A stretch of 64,000 nt of DNA from Blasia pusilla (lineage: Eukaryota > Marchantiophyta > Marchantiopsida > Blasiales): contig CM114275.1 in NCBI GenBank assembly GCA_050084515.1, forward strand, positions 8,928,001 through 8,992,000, given 5' to 3'. The notes beneath the pieces were generated by a model. It worked only from the letters and a program-made list of their open reading frames with translations, did not search any database and was not told where the DNA came from. This document shows positions 25,093 through 37,690 of this stretch, piece by piece (position 1 is the first letter of the stretch; each line of letters opens with the position of its first letter). The position numbers and the translations under genes are program-made.

Positions 25093-27966
25093 TCATGGGG
25101 GGGCGAGTCGATTCGACTCCGAGCTAGACGCTTGCATATGCTCCAGTATTTGCGACGCCTTCCTACTTGCTCTCTGAGTACCATTTCTGGCGAGATCTGT
25201 CAGGGGACCGTACGCCCCGAGCTTTAGTGCTTGAGCGATGTGAGCTGGCTCGCTTATACTCAAGGCAAGTAAAACTGAGGCAGCGTTCTCCTTGTTTCGT
25301 GCGGATCCGGATCTAATCAAGTCGACCAAAATTGGTGTGGTAGATGCACTGCCGATGGCAGCTTTGCCATCAGGGTGCGTCGCCAATATTGCTAATATGG
25401 CCAGCGATTCATCCACCATGCCCGCGTTGGGATCCACCAGCAGTTCCATGAGGGGTGATACAACACCAGCCTTCACGGCCTTCGATTTGTTACCCTGGTA
25501 TATGGACAGATTGAAGAGTGCAGTGGCGGCATCCTTCTTTCCCCTTGTAGTGCCTTCCCGAAGTAGGTCTACTAGGGCTGGAATCGCTCGAGAGGCACCA
25601 ATGGTCACTTTATTTTCGTCAACCGCAGACAAGCTAAAAAGCGTGGCCGCCGCGTTTTCCCTGGCTTCCATGCTCCCCCTGATCAGAACCTCCACAATAG
25701 GATTGATTGCCCCCGCCAGCACAATAGATCCCTTGTTTTCGTCATTGATTGACAAATTCAACAGCGCTGTGACAGCATGTTCCTGCGTTTTCGCGTCTTG
25801 AGTCGACAAAAGCTTGACCAACAGAGGAATAGCACCAGCATCTGCAATACATGATCGGTTCTCCACGCTCCGCTTCGCCAGGAGGCGCAACTCCCAAGCC
25901 GCAGCTCTCCGATCATCTACGCTTCCAATGAAAAGCTTTTTTAGAAGCACCTCCACTGCCGCAGCATCAGACGAGATATCAGTGCATCGCATCCCGTGCT
26001 TTCCTATGCCACTCGAGCCAGGTCTCTTTGGAATTTCAACGCCGTGAGTTTCACACCACTGGGCGATCAATTTCCGAAGAACGTTATTCGGTGTCAAGCT
26101 GGTGTCTTGTAACGGTGCTCGAGTTGTGGGACATGAATGGTGGCCATCATCCAACCACTTCTGGATCGATGCTCGCTCATACGTCTGCACATTTCATGCA
26201 TCAAATAATCAAGAAAGGAACAGCGGCTATCATAATTGCAAGTTTCGAAAGATAAATGGACTCAAAACCTACTCAATCAACACGCTGCAACGCTGACCTG
26301 CCCGGTTGCCAAAATGACAGGATCTCTCATCAATTCCAACGAGATGGGACACAGGAAATCCTCCGGAATTTCGGCCGAAGTGAACCTCTCCGAAACCGCA
26401 GAAGCAACAACGCGGGGTTCGTCTTGAGTCTCGAAATCAGCACCAGCACCCTCAACTCCACCGCCGGAGGCTCTCGCTGTGGTATCCAATTTGGCGACGA
26501 TTGTGCTGATCTGTATTAGAATATGGATCATACACTGTATACCCTCATCCATATCGGCCTCCCGTTCCATGGACTGCAGGGCCTTCCGTTCTTGCCTAAC
26601 GTCCGACATGGTTTTGAGTTCCAACTTTTCCGCGAGTCGCTCTAGAACAGCAGGATCGGGAGCCTCACTCCCCTTAGAGGCCAAGACAGATTTGATATCC
26701 TTATAAAGTTGTAAATCCGGTACGTCAACTCTTTCTTTTGCTCGCTTCAGCTGCGAGTGCACTAGCTCAACCTAAATTGCAAAACGAAAAAACCCAATCA
26801 GCCCAGATCACAACTAGCAATCGAAAGCGAAGGCATTACTTCACGACTTATGATGGAACGGTCCATGTACTCGCATTGATTCGCAAACCCCATTCAAGCA
26901 GGCACTTAGGCTCTGATCAGACTACGGCTTCTCCCGGGGGTCGTAAGTCACCTGCTCGCGAACTTCATCCGACACATCCAGGAGATCATACGGTAGGCCA
27001 TCAAGGGCCCCGCCCAGCTGTGCAGTCACCTCTTGAAATTTGTTCGCCACCAACTGAGTCTCCATGACCTGGTGAGAACATCCATCATGCAATTTTAAAT
27101 TAATTTCCAATCCTGTGTCAAGAATCGTGCTATGAAGCTCCACTGATACCTAGCACTACGTAGTCGGGCATAAGATTCAGGCGATCCGCTGAGAAAGTCT
27201 GGGACCCTGGCAGTCAACTTCAATCCCCAAGGAAATCCAATGAAAAGAAGTAAAGGGAAGGCAAAATTCTCATCCAGCCTTCACTCGACAGGCGAATCGA
27301 ATCCCGTCATCACAACACCAGCACGTATAACACATAAATGCCTTCCTCAGTGATCTCGAACGCTCAGTCTTCGGCCCGCTCAGTCTGATTTGGTTTCAGA
27401 GATTAGACTCATGACAGATTCCCGTCGGCTCCCAACCTCGAGAAAAGGGCCCGAACAAAGGATTGGCGATTCCTCTGTCCTCTGTGCGGCCTCGTTCGGC
27501 GAGAAAAGATGCCCCGTTCACATTCTATAAAGTCGATTCCACTTGCAAGACATCACTCCAAACATCTCCCATTCGACATGGACCAGGTGATTATTCCTAT
27601 GCGGTCCACAGCACCCACACAAACTACCCGATCTGAAGATTAAAGCAAGCAAAGAAGACTACATACCAGGTAAAGCTTGCTCCCCTCATGACAAAGGCGA
27701 AGAAGCTGTTTCGCGAAGTACAAGGCTTTCTCAAGAGCGTTGAAACAGACGATTGCCTTCTCCGGAAGAGGGCATCTCAGCTCTTTGACCTCTTCAAACA
27801 AAGTAGCCAACAACTTCACCCGTCGCGTCAAATTGGTACACTCCTTCCTGTGAATCCTTCGGTACTCTCCCATGTCAGCGATCTCGTTAATTACTTCCAG
27901 TAGAGACTGGACCAGGGCCGAAGGACCACCTTGCGGACCGTCCGCCATCGTTATTTCGTCCGCCAT
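25093..27966 (-). CDS. U-box E3 ubiquitin ligase with ARM repeats (PUB class)
   Basis: Complete gene, 660 codons plus stop. Exons (minus): 27966-27667, 27068-26952, 26771-26298, 26184-25093, all with GT-AG borders and in phase. Residues 1-~240 form the UND helical region ([18 protein letters not shown]). About 274-347 is the U-box ([14 protein letters not shown], then SCPTTRAPL), a zinc-free RING-like fold that binds the E2. An intron splits it exactly after ATGQ, before TYER. About 375-650 holds tandem ARM repeats (for example [19 protein letters not shown]) for substrate binding. This architecture and length match PUB13/PUB14-like ligases, which ubiquitinate receptors and other regulators; which member it corresponds to cannot be told. 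The start is the first ATG after an in-frame TAA. It acts in the cytosol or at membranes. No defects were seen. Confidence 0.95.
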
Positions 27967-29400
27967 GTTCACAGTCTCGCTATTTTCAATGTCGATTTCC
28001 CGGACGAAAGTTTCTTAAAACATAGTTCGCGTTTTGTGCCAGTAGGCATAGGTGAAACTTTCAGGTGGAGAATTCATCCTAAGCCCCTTACGAGGGGTCT
28101 GACGAGCTAACGATCGAAGATCTACTCAGCAATGCCTTAAAAATTTCCAATTCCACTCCGCAGAAACAGGAAACGCAGCAATTGGCTCGAATTCGATAAG
28201 CTATTGTGACACTTCTTCTATTCTTCTTTTCCGGGTCATATTTACACTTGCATCGTCTGTCCACAGCGATTCATTATTAGGATATGCAAGCTGCACGCCG
28301 TGGAAAAACACTAACTGTGCACCCTAGACGAACTTGCACCTCCTCTCACTCAGTCTGTCTCGCTCCGACACTCCCTGGATCCGGTCGGATCCGTCCTCAC
28401 TCTGCCACCTGCTCCTCTCTTTCAGATTCAATCACACCACACCGACTAAACACGACGAGATACAACTGACACGAATTCCGACTCCCCTACCACTACCGCA
28501 GGCCTAACAGTCAATCTTCATCTCCCATGCTCCGTCCACACCTCCCTAACATTTGGTTGAGCCTCCCGGAAGGACATCCACTAAGATATACGCATACACA
28601 CCAGGCCGTTGCAAAGTTGCTAACCTCTTTTCTGTCTGGCAAAAGGATCTCAAATCCTCCCTGGCGTCCGCTCTTTCCGATCCTTCAATGCTGCTTCATT
28701 AAACACCCGCTATCGTCGCCCACGCCCCCCTCCATCCACCGAATTCTCAACGACTACGAGTGCGCAGATCGCCCATCCACTCCGACGACCATCTCTCTTT
28801 GCCCTCCTCTCTCCAGAACCTCTGTGTCGTCTGTCCGAGGGCCAGACTGCTCACCTCCCTATTCAAACGATTCTTCCTGTAGACTTCCAGCCTCACCTCT
28901 AGAGAGCACTCGCTTCAAGCCGCCCCACCTCACACCACTCACAAGCGGGCACCCGTAAAAGCGAGGGACGCCCTACACAATACACCGCACGCAAGTTCTC
29001 ACTCGCTCTTCTGCCGGCGTTTCCGACCTGAGCCTCTCCTCGGCGACCTGCCGTCCTTTCTCCTTCCCGGCAATATACGCACTCCACGCCATGAGTCCGT
29101 ACGCAGTTGCCCTACGCAGGTAAGGGAGTAAGGTACGTACCTGAGCGCAGGTGTACCTTGGTGAAGGAGGAGGTCTCCGGCGACCTCTCTAGATGTTACT
29201 CTTTACTTTTCGTCCACTTTCTACGTCTCTGTCAGGTGGCAGTCACCGACTGGTGAACATACCGGAACCCTTTTGTTTAGGTACGTACGTGTCGACATTT
29301 GGGACCACTACGTGTGTGACTGCGTGGGTAATGAGCCCGACTTCCAACAAGTTTAGTCTCGTGCAAATGCGATCTGTATTTTATGGAATTTAAATATTTC
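27967..29400. other. 5' flank of the U-box gene
   Basis: Pyrimidine-rich and GC-richer DNA, especially 28680-28970 on the plus strand. It is the likely promoter and 5' UTR of the divergent U-box gene. Frames here are made of low-complexity Pro/Ser/Thr codons and are not called. Confidence 0.45.
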
Positions 29401-31232
29401 TACTTTTCTCTTATTAAATAAATGACTTTAGTTTTTCTGGATTTTGTAAAGGTTTTGTATCATCTTCTTACAAATATACTTTATAAGTGCTCCATGGGAT
29501 TCAAGCTTTAGAGACTTGGTTTAGAAAAACAGTTTCATGAACGTAAAATTCGGAAGTAAGTTGAAGAAATATAATATTGTTAATTTAGGAAATTCCTTAA
29601 CCTTGGTATCTAGCTTGAGAGTGGAAAAGTTGGATGGATGCAATGCACTTACTTGTCCCACATCTATCTCTCATTCATGGCCTTGAAGTACTAGAACCTA
29701 GGTCAAGTTGATTGATACATTCACAAAATCACAAACTACCTTTGATTTCCACCAATGGTGTTGTGAGAGAGATGTATCTTGAAAATGTTTGGAGTGAATG
29801 GGCTTACTTAGAGTTATGAACATGTTTTTCACTCCTTTGACAGGGTTTTCCTTTTTGAAAAGGAAAGATCAACGAGAAGCACCAACTCCACACTCTTCTT
29901 TGCTTGAAAAGCTTCACATTCACATCAACATCGATTCTTGCAACTTCAATAATTATGATATGCGGGTTGGGATTATTGGAAACATGCATAGCTACCCAAG
30001 ATTTCCAATGGCATTGTAAGATTATTTTATGTATCAATCGAACCCAAACACATATCAATTCGAGTCGTTTAATTATAATTTATGGTCTTTGTGAAATTGA
30101 ATGGTTTAATTGTCAATATTAACTATCCAAGTATAAATTATACGATGTTGCAAAAAATCCGATGAGTATAACCGCCTTTAGCATTTGGGGCTATCTTTGT
30201 AGGACCTAGAGCCCCCATATATGTACTTGTGCATCTACGCACAATCCGTTTGTGTCATAATGACAAAAGGATTTTTTAAAGATTTTGGCGATATAGATAC
30301 AAATAAAAACCCCTCAAATGAATTTCCATATTCTAGATATTTAAGTTCTTAATCTCACTCGCTCAATTAGAATTGGAAGATTCAACCATGTGAGCTGATT
30401 TTTAAAATATTCCATAGACATATTTTTGCTTTAAACGTTTGGCATAAATTCCTAGAAGAAGAGAGCTCCATCTTGTGGCATCCTTGTTTCTTGTTTGACA
30501 CATGGCTCCTTTTGCCTAAAATAAGTCAATTAGATATAAGAGAATATTGCATTCATTTCTTCACTAAATGATTAAAAGTCTTTAATTCTAGCATCACATT
30601 CCAACCTCCTTGCCATAACCATAAAAAATGACAACTTCCTAGCAAGTGTTCAAAATGATATATGCATTCCTTCTTGATAATGCTCATGGCCTCTTTCTTT
30701 GTCATGAGCATCGACATAAAGATTAAAGTTCTATCGTGTGTACACATAGGCTAAGCACTATGGATTCCATTTGTGGAAACCAATTTAAATTCTCTGAGAA
30801 GTTGTAGAACCATAAGCAGACATCATAAGAGTGCCCACATGCCAAAGCAACATGGAGGAGATGAGAAAGCAAGTGAGTAATTTCCTCAACGATTCAATGT
30901 TAGACATTGTGGGTATAGATAAGCAACTAAAGATTCTAGCGTGTAATAACGAGGTTTAATTTTCTTATTTGTGTCTATTTCATTTTGATTTCGGTTTTTG
31001 ATCTACAAATAATCCTTATGAGGTCCATGACATTTGCATCGCGAAGTGGTGATTTAAAAACTTACAATTTTTGGTTCTATGGTCAAAGTAATTCATCACA
31101 TGTTGGGCGTAGAGCTTGAGTATAAATTATAGTTTTGAGATAATAAGTGGATTGTATGGATTAAGATAAAGGCCATTGTATGCCTATCATAGCTTAGATC
31201 ATTCATAGCTTAGATCATGTTTGGATTTTATG

Positions 31233-31234
<2 letters not shown>
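29401..31234. other. AT-rich intergenic DNA
   Basis: No gene recognised. A short tandem duplication (catagcttagatcatt) lies at about 31187-31219. Confidence 0.45.

Positions 31235-31291
<57 letters not shown>
31235..31291. repeat. (CT)n microsatellite
   Basis: About 28 uninterrupted CT units. Confidence 0.97.
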
Positions 31292-31295
<4 letters not shown>

Positions 31296-31429
31296 CTTTT
31301 TGCTAAGGTCGAGGCATCCATAGGCCAAGCGTTTTTTAAGAATAAATATTGCTACATAAATTGTATGTTTTTTTTTCCAATCTTGATGTGAAGAATTGCA
31401 AGGAAGGTTGGCCTATTTTTCTATTATAT

Positions 31430-31680
31430 GTAGTATATGCATATGTTTATAAAACTCATAATAAGGTTACATCATGTATCTTTAAACTATATGATTAGAC
31501 ACTAATTGACAAGCGCATAATATCGCGAGAACATCTTGGGAAAAATGGTCTAGCATAGTAAGTTGACGGTGAAAAGATGCTTGTGCAAGTGCGGTATAAT
31601 ATGAAAAGAAGTCACTTAGGAGATTGAGAGCTCCAATTTTAATGGTTGGTAATGGGCTATATTTTTATTAACTAGATAAA
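31430..31680 (+). mobile_element. Element R (oldest relic), left half: integrase fragment
   Basis: Base-by-base resemblance to the element O integrase region around 50150-50370: 'actaattgacaagcgcataa' against 'actgatcgaccaccgcacta', 'gatgcttgtgcaagtg' against 'gatggttgtgcaaacg', and 'ttggtaatgggc' against 'ttggcaatggga'. It stops at TAAA where element O begins, and the match resumes at 51984. It is an ancient relative into which O inserted. Confidence 0.7.
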
Positions 31681-32198
31681 TGTCACGTCTTTTCGGATAG
31701 ATCGGTGAGATCTAGTAGAGCGCCTTCGTGAGTAGTGGAGGACATGCTCAGTAGGTCGAGGAAGACATGTTGAGGCCCCTGCAAACCTGAGAGAGCAGGT
31801 TTCCCCTTCGTTTCGGATCATTTGGAGCCATATTGAGGAACTTACTATTTTAGGTCAATGCCATTTTGAGTATATGGTCGACTTTCTATTTTTGTTAACT
31901 GGCCCTTGACCTCTTACATCAGGTCAAGAGCCAAGGAGGTGACTTGGGAGAATATGTTACCATGGAGAGAGCTTGGGAGAGGGGAGGGGTATACCTCAAG
32001 GAGAGAGAGCTTGAGAACTCATTCTCTCTTTGTTGAACCTTTTGGCATGAGGCGGAGGAGCTATGGTCTTGCTTGCCTTGTGTGTGTAACCCAAGCCTCT
32101 CATTAGGAGAGTGGGTTTGGTTTGACATTGAGAGAGACATGTGAGAGTGCACACATGTGAGAACTATGGTGTTGTGAGAGAGATTTGAACTTATTTTA
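31681..32198 (+). repeat. Element O terminal repeat A1
   Basis: 518 bases, TGTCACGTCTTTTCGGATAG to ttatttta. The matching A2 (51339-51856) is also 518 bases. At its right edge A1 passes into 'caaagagagaatgag', while A2 passes into B2; B sequence is absent from this end. Confidence 0.92.
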
Positions 32199-33747
32199 CA
32201 AAGAGAGAATGAGTGAGTGCGAGAGCTTCATGGGGGAGCTCGCTGGTCACTCGTTGGTTTTGCAAATTGGGGATTGTATTCCCCATTCAGCGATTCATGG
32301 GAGTGCTCACCGGAGCAAGAGCCGCTTACTTGTGATGTTTCCTTTGCCTATTTTTCGTGTGGAAGAGTGGCGCGCGGAAGCACTGCCCAATTTTTTTTAT
32401 AAGGATTGAGTATGGGGGCGGGTTGCCCCATGATAGTGGTCTCGAGAGCACCATGTAGCTTGCTGATTTGTGTTCTCACATGTTTTACATTTTCTTTGGG
32501 AGAAATCAGCGCGGAAGCGTTGCCGAATTTTGCTGTAGGAGAAAGAGACATTGGGCTTTACGACAAACCCCTTCAGTTTTTACTGGAATTTTTTATTCCA
32601 AATATTTTTTGACACCGTCGTAGATCGTGAATCTTTGCACGTTGTGCAAAAGATGGTGCGCAATTTGGAGTTGCGAGCAAAAAGTTATTGTCAATCTTGC
32701 AAAATTGCCATTGTTAGACGATTTTTAGGGTTAAGTTGTTCAAACCCTAAACCAGCCGCCGCGTCGGCGGCGGCCGTCGCCGTCATAGTCACCGTCAATG
32801 TCAACGGTTGGCCGTCACCATCAACGGTCCATCGTTGGCCATCGCCGCCGTCTAACGCTGCTCATAGCCACGTCCGTCCGTTGTCCACCCTTTGGTTGCC
32901 ATTGTCGCCATTATGGAGTGGAGGGTCTTCCACAACCACTATTGATTCTCTGACTTGCGCCGCCACCACGTACTTTGGTTTGGCTGCCACCGTCATCGTA
33001 CTTTTGTCATCAACCAGTGATGGCAGGTGACCCGGGGTTATGGTGTTTGAGTTTTCATTTCATGATGCTATATTGTGATTGGTAGCTTCTCGACGACGAT
33101 CCAGTATCGTGCCGTGATGCCCCGTAGCCGTAACGCGCCGCCGATTGTTGTGCCGTGCCGCTCGTGGCCGCACCGCACCATCTCAATCACGGAGCCGCTC
33201 CTTCACTAAGGAGCAGAGCGTGTGAATTTCTAGTTGAGGAGGGTATGCCGCCGAGTGCCGTGCCGTTTGTAGCCGTTCTGTGCCGCCACTGCCGCACCGG
33301 ACCGCAGGACGTGCACCGCACATCGAGGAGGTTTGAGCAGCATCAATAGGAGAGGAGTACGACTTGCTGATTGGAGGAGTTGTCTTCACGACCAAGTTGG
33401 GGTCGAGATTTGCACTTGCTGAGGAGGGACATCGACCTCATTGTCAGGTTACCCATTCTGGTCTCTTACCTTGCACGTGTGAGGGATTTCCAAATATTGG
33501 GAAGTTATTTGGGATATTGGGTTTCGTGCTGATGCTAGGAGCATCTATGATGTATGGGTTTAGGGGGCATAGACCTGTGTGGGATATCCAGAGTTGAGGA
33601 TGATTTGTCGATGAGACAATAGATCAGTTGATTTGCCGCACCACGCTGCTTGTTGCCGCACAACACACATCTCAGTGAGAGAGTGTAGATTGAGTGCCGC
33701 ATGTTTAGTTTGAGTGATTGAGGGATTACTCGCGAGATTGAGAGTGA
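32199..33747 (+). other. Element O leader between A1 and gag
   Basis: Untranslated leader of about 1.55 kb, collinear with the element I leader. The motif 'gcgcggaagc.(c/t)tgcc.aatttt' occurs twice (about 32371 and 32509), and a GC-rich part at 32755-33010 is made of CCGTC/CGCCGT-like units. No tRNA primer-binding site (TGG start) follows A1. No coding frame is shared with the inner copy. Confidence 0.6.
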
Positions 33748-35453
33748 TTGTGTGAGAGGGACACGAGGGCCATCACGGCGTCCTTTCGAGATTTTGAGAG
33801 GCGAGGTAGTGGACCTGAGAGTAGCTCTGGAGGGTTTACCCGGAGTGGTGCGAGGTTTCGAGGGTTTCCACATGAGAGACCACCTCGATCTCCTTCTGTG
33901 TCGTCTTCAGACAAGGGGGAGTGTATAGAGGAGTGTGTTAGTGATCCACCGTACACATCGAGTGGTCCTACCAATTGGGCGTACGAGATGGACGACCGAC
34001 GTAGAGGACCGCGTAGGTTTTCGGGTGCTATAGGCACTATAGAGCTACACAAGTTCATTGCGGAGTTTAGGAGTTGGTGTGACTTACAGCGGGCTAGGAA
34101 CTCTAGAGAGTTCAACCCGTTTACAGCATGGAACGGTATGTTCCAACATTTAGAGGGGGCACCCATGGACGATTACCATGAGTTCTCCCACAGATATGCC
34201 TAGGAGATTGAGGCATGGCGACTCTACTATGACCCACACTATGTGTCATGGATGGAGCCATTCCTAGATGAGGAGGAGGAGTCAGGAGAGGCTACTTTCT
34301 CTTCCACTAGTGATGTTTTAGGAGGGTTCACTCGCACTGGAGCAGTTGCACCATCTAGTCGGGTTTGTCCCAGGTTCAACCCCGTGATTGAGTTCTTTGC
34401 TGAGTTGAAGGCGAGCTACCAGGGGGGAAGTACGGAGAGGTTGCAAAGCATCCACAACTTCCAGAGGCGCCCGGGTGAGAGTTTGTGTGAGGCTTACACT
34501 CGCTTGCGCCAGTTGATCAACGTCACTTAGGGGATGACGGAGGCTCAGGCTATCTAGTCATGGTACGTGATGTTGGACCAGACCGTGCGGACAAGGATGC
34601 GGGAGGGGGTGCTTCTTATGAACACCTCCCATACTTTGAGAGATGTTTTTAGGACCGCCGAGAATATTGAGCGCAACATGGCTGAGGAGAGCGTAGCCAC
34701 CATGGGTTCTGGGCGAGAGCAGGCACAATTGTCTGCACAACCTGTGCAGCAAGATGGACTCTGAGATAGGTTGACTATGGCACCACGAGCTCAGGGAGGA
34801 TATCGGGAGGCTGTGCCACAGAGACCTGCGCCTTCATATGGGGCTCAGCAGCAGCCGCCTACTATTACTTGTTGGTCATGTGGTAGAGCCCATCATCAAC
34901 GCCTTTGCACTCGTCAAGGTCATGGACGTGTGCCTCAGCATGGAGGAGGAGATGGTGCTGCACTAGGAGGTTATCAGTGTGACTATTGTCAGAGGTATGG
35001 TCATACACGCGCCAGGTGTTTCAGTTTACATCCCGAGTTTTGTCCGGACCGAGGGCCAGAGAGGGCATTAGAGCGAGTACTCGGTTCGGGTGGGGCTAGA
35101 GGTTGGCACCATGTGGTCTCGTTGGGGGACGAGGAGCTAGAGTTGCCCGACAAGATGGTGAAGCTGTCTGTGGAGGAGGTAAAGTCCCACCACCTAGACA
35201 CGTTGAGGGAGACGCCGGACATGAGGCTGCGATGGCCACTCACATATAGCAATTACATGAGCAGATTGCCACTATGGCATTGAGGTTACCCGATGCCGAA
35301 TCCGTAGCATCGACATCATATGGAGCATCCAAAGATTTGGAGGATCCAGGTTGGATGTGCGGGGTTGCCCAGATGGAGGCCGCCACAGTTGTGACGCGTG
35401 TAGCAGCCACAGAGTTGGATCCACATCGAGGGAAAGCCAGGAAATAGACTAGT
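33748..35453 (+). pseudogene. Element O gag
   Basis: Gag capsid-nucleocapsid in pieces 33748-34203, 34243-34530, 34567-34764 and 34771-35283, separated by in-frame TAGs rather than large gaps. The capsid core shows IGTIELHKFIAEFRSW and NFQRRPGESLCEAYTRLRQL. Two zinc knuckles follow: CWSCGRAHHQRLC, and the canonical CDYCQRYGHTRARC (C-x2-C-x4-H-x4-C). Gag packages the element RNA. TAGs at 34528 and 34555 stand where element I has CAG. At 35453 the frame is cut by the insertion of element I and resumes at 45421. Confidence 0.85.
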
Positions 35454-35589
35454 GTCGTACGTATACACATCGCTACACAATATATATCGTTGTAATCGAA
35501 CACACACACACACACACAAACATACACGATCCCATGCTAACTCATGGCATCCATACACAGGGGCGAGAAGTACCAAAATATCTCCAATA
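35454..35589 (-). repeat. Element I terminal repeat B2
   Basis: Starts (plus strand) TGTCGTACGTATACACATCG and includes an (AC)n run at about 35502-35518. Its direct repeat B1 is at 36030-36165. Confidence 0.88.
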
Positions 35590-36029
35590 TAAAGTAAGAT
35601 CCAATCTCTCTCCACACCATCTCACACCATAGCTCTCAAAGGTGTGCACTCTCTCTCAAGTCAAACCAAACCCACTCTCCTAATGAGAGGCTTGGGTTAC
35701 ACTCACAAGGCAAGGGACCATAACTCCGCCGCCTGATGCCAAGAGGTTCAACAAAGAGGGAATGAGCTCTCAAGCTCTCTCTCTTAGAGGTATACCCCCT
35801 TCTCTCTACCAAGCCCTCTCAACGGTAACCTATGCTCGCACGTCACCTCCTTGGCTCTTGACCTACTGTAGCGGATCAAGGGCCAATTCCCAAAGTGGAA
35901 AGTCAACTATCCCCAACATGGAAACTTGCCCAAAATAATAGGTTTCTCTATATGGCTCCAAATGAGCTGAAACGAAGGGAAAACCTGCTCTCTCATGTTT
36001 CCCATCGATCTATTATAACAGTTGTGACA
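35590..36029 (-). repeat. Element I terminal repeat A2
   Basis: 440 bases, shorter than A1 (486) because about 80 bases are missing near its element-strand start (between tctcatgttt and cccatcgatc on the plus strand). Starts TGTCACAACTGTTATAATAG on the element strand. Confidence 0.88.
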
Positions 36030-36165
36030 ATTGTCATGCGCATACACATCGCTACACAACATACATTGATGTCATCGAACCCACACACAAACACACACGA
36101 TCCCATGTTAACTCATGGCATCCATACACAGAGGCGAGAAGTACCAAAATATCTCCAATCGCCCC
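36030..36165 (-). repeat. Element I repeat B1
   Basis: Direct copy of B2. On the element strand it ends GCGCATGACA, then AT, then A2 starts TGTCAC, so the junction looks like the two element ends joined tail to head with two extra bases. Confidence 0.85.
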
Positions 36166-36345
36166 CCTAGCTGGTGGTTAGGTCCCTCTAACTCCAGATA
36201 GTCATCTATCCCTACCTACCACGACATACATCTCTAGGACGCTAAGAGCAAAACGGCCGGGTGTTCATGTGGCTCCATCGTTAGTTACCTTCTTGTCATC
36301 CATGTCACAGAAAAAGTCAGAATCGAAACCTACCTAGTATCTCCT

Positions 36346-36672
36346 CTATGTACATCTGGGACACATCCATTGTCCCCGAGGAACCCTAGTGAGAGGTGGC
36401 GTTAGACATGCCATATGCCAACCTCTCGAACATCTATCACACACTAGCATCGTGGCCGCACCACGAGTAAAACCACACAACATACAACGCAAGCTTGCAG
36501 AAACTACTGTTGAGCTCGGATCTAGTATACCATCAATGTTAGGAAGGTGACATGGTGCATAATTATGCACATAGTCCTTCCATACCATACCATCGCGTCC
36601 CTCCAACAAGAGAACACCGGATGGCAAAACGTCATGCACTCTTAGGATAGTGCGCCCTACAGTCACATCCAA
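36346..36672 (-). pseudogene. Element I integrase tail with canonical PHD finger
   Basis: A 108-codon frame. The first ~45 residues end the integrase C-terminal domain (TILRVHDVLPSGVLLLEGRD). The last ~48 form a full C4-H-C3 PHD finger: CMLC, CDRC, HMAC and WMCPRC, with the expected Trp two residues before the penultimate Cys. This is the only copy of the four with all eight zinc ligands readable. It is expected to bind a histone H3 tail, which could steer the integrase to chosen chromatin; that is inference. The frame upstream is broken, so the integrase as a whole is inactive. Confidence 0.88.
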
Positions 36673-36679
36673 CGTCGTC

Positions 36680-37690
36680 GGTGTCGTCTACTGCAAGTAG
36701 ATATAATCTCCCTAATGAAACCTCCGGATAGTTGATCGATAACCACCACCCCGAGTAGTCGCATACCTCAACGTATCCCGATGTTGCGCAATCGCCAAGT
36801 TCTCGAACGCCATGGGCATCACTCTCCGAAACAACTCAGCCCTCTAAGAACATGCTCGCATCCATACATTTGGGTTATCAAGGTCTAGCACCTCACCAAC
36901 ATCTCGACGAATGGCCGCAGGTAAATCTGGCTCTTGGCCATAAAGTAGCAAGTACGGTGAAAAAGAAGCTAAGGATGCTTGCCTGCTGAATCTATATCCC
37001 ATCACCAACCACGGAAACTGGAGGTCCCAATCTCCTAGGTGGCCTCTCTACAAGCCGTACTTGCGTAAACCCCTCTTTGCTGTATGCACAACTCTCTCCG
37101 CTATTCCATCCGCCTCGGGATGATCTCGCGAAGTCGTGCGGTGGTCGATCAGCGCCTGATCACACAAGGTTTGGAACTCACCGCGAAACTCGGTACCCTG
37201 GTCTGTCAACAACTCAACCAATGCGCCATAATGACTCAGCACTCTGTCAAGGAAGGCATAAGCTACTCCCTCACTCACTTTGTCAAGCAATGCAACCAAC
37301 TCGATCCACTTCGAAAAGTGCTCGACCATCACCAACATATAACGACTGTGACGCTCCGTCAAAGGTAAAGGTCGTGCAAAATCCAAACTCCATCTATACC
37401 TTAGCCCATGATCAGTAATGGATGCAACTGTGGAGTTGGAGCATTGAACGATGCTCAGACTCGATCACACACCATGCACCTGGCAACAAACTGCTGAACG
37501 TCTGTGTGCATGCCTCGCCACCAATACCGAATCTGGAGCAAGCTGTACGTCCGCTTCATCCCAAAGTGACCCAACTCCTCGTGGGCATGCTGTACTAGTC
37601 GTGCTCTCTGCAAAGGATGCGGCACTACACGTACTCTACCATCCTCCCAAACCCTCAAAACATGTGTCCCCTCCCAACGGAACCGTCTAG
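36680..37690 (-). pseudogene. Element I integrase
   Basis: The zinc-binding start (HAHEELGHFG ... CMVCDRV) lies at the end of the frame reaching 37455. 37386-37048 is the DDE core: MDFARPLPL (first Asp), LLTDQGTEFRGEF (second Asp) and DHPEADGIAERVV (Glu), 34 residues between the last two by my count. The C-terminal SH3-like part (36680-37040) is interrupted. Confidence 0.85.

Noticed and set aside
25292-25801. Plus-strand 169-codon frame in the U-box gene
   Set aside because: Antisense shadow of the ARM-repeat exon.
28527-28958. 143-codon Pro/Ser-rich frame upstream of the U-box gene
   Set aside because: Composition follows the pyrimidine-rich DNA of the promoter; no motif.
31681-32198. Reading A1 as an ordinary complete LTR
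   Set aside because: It lacks the B part found at the 3' end of every copy and is not followed by a primer-binding site; the same is true of element I.
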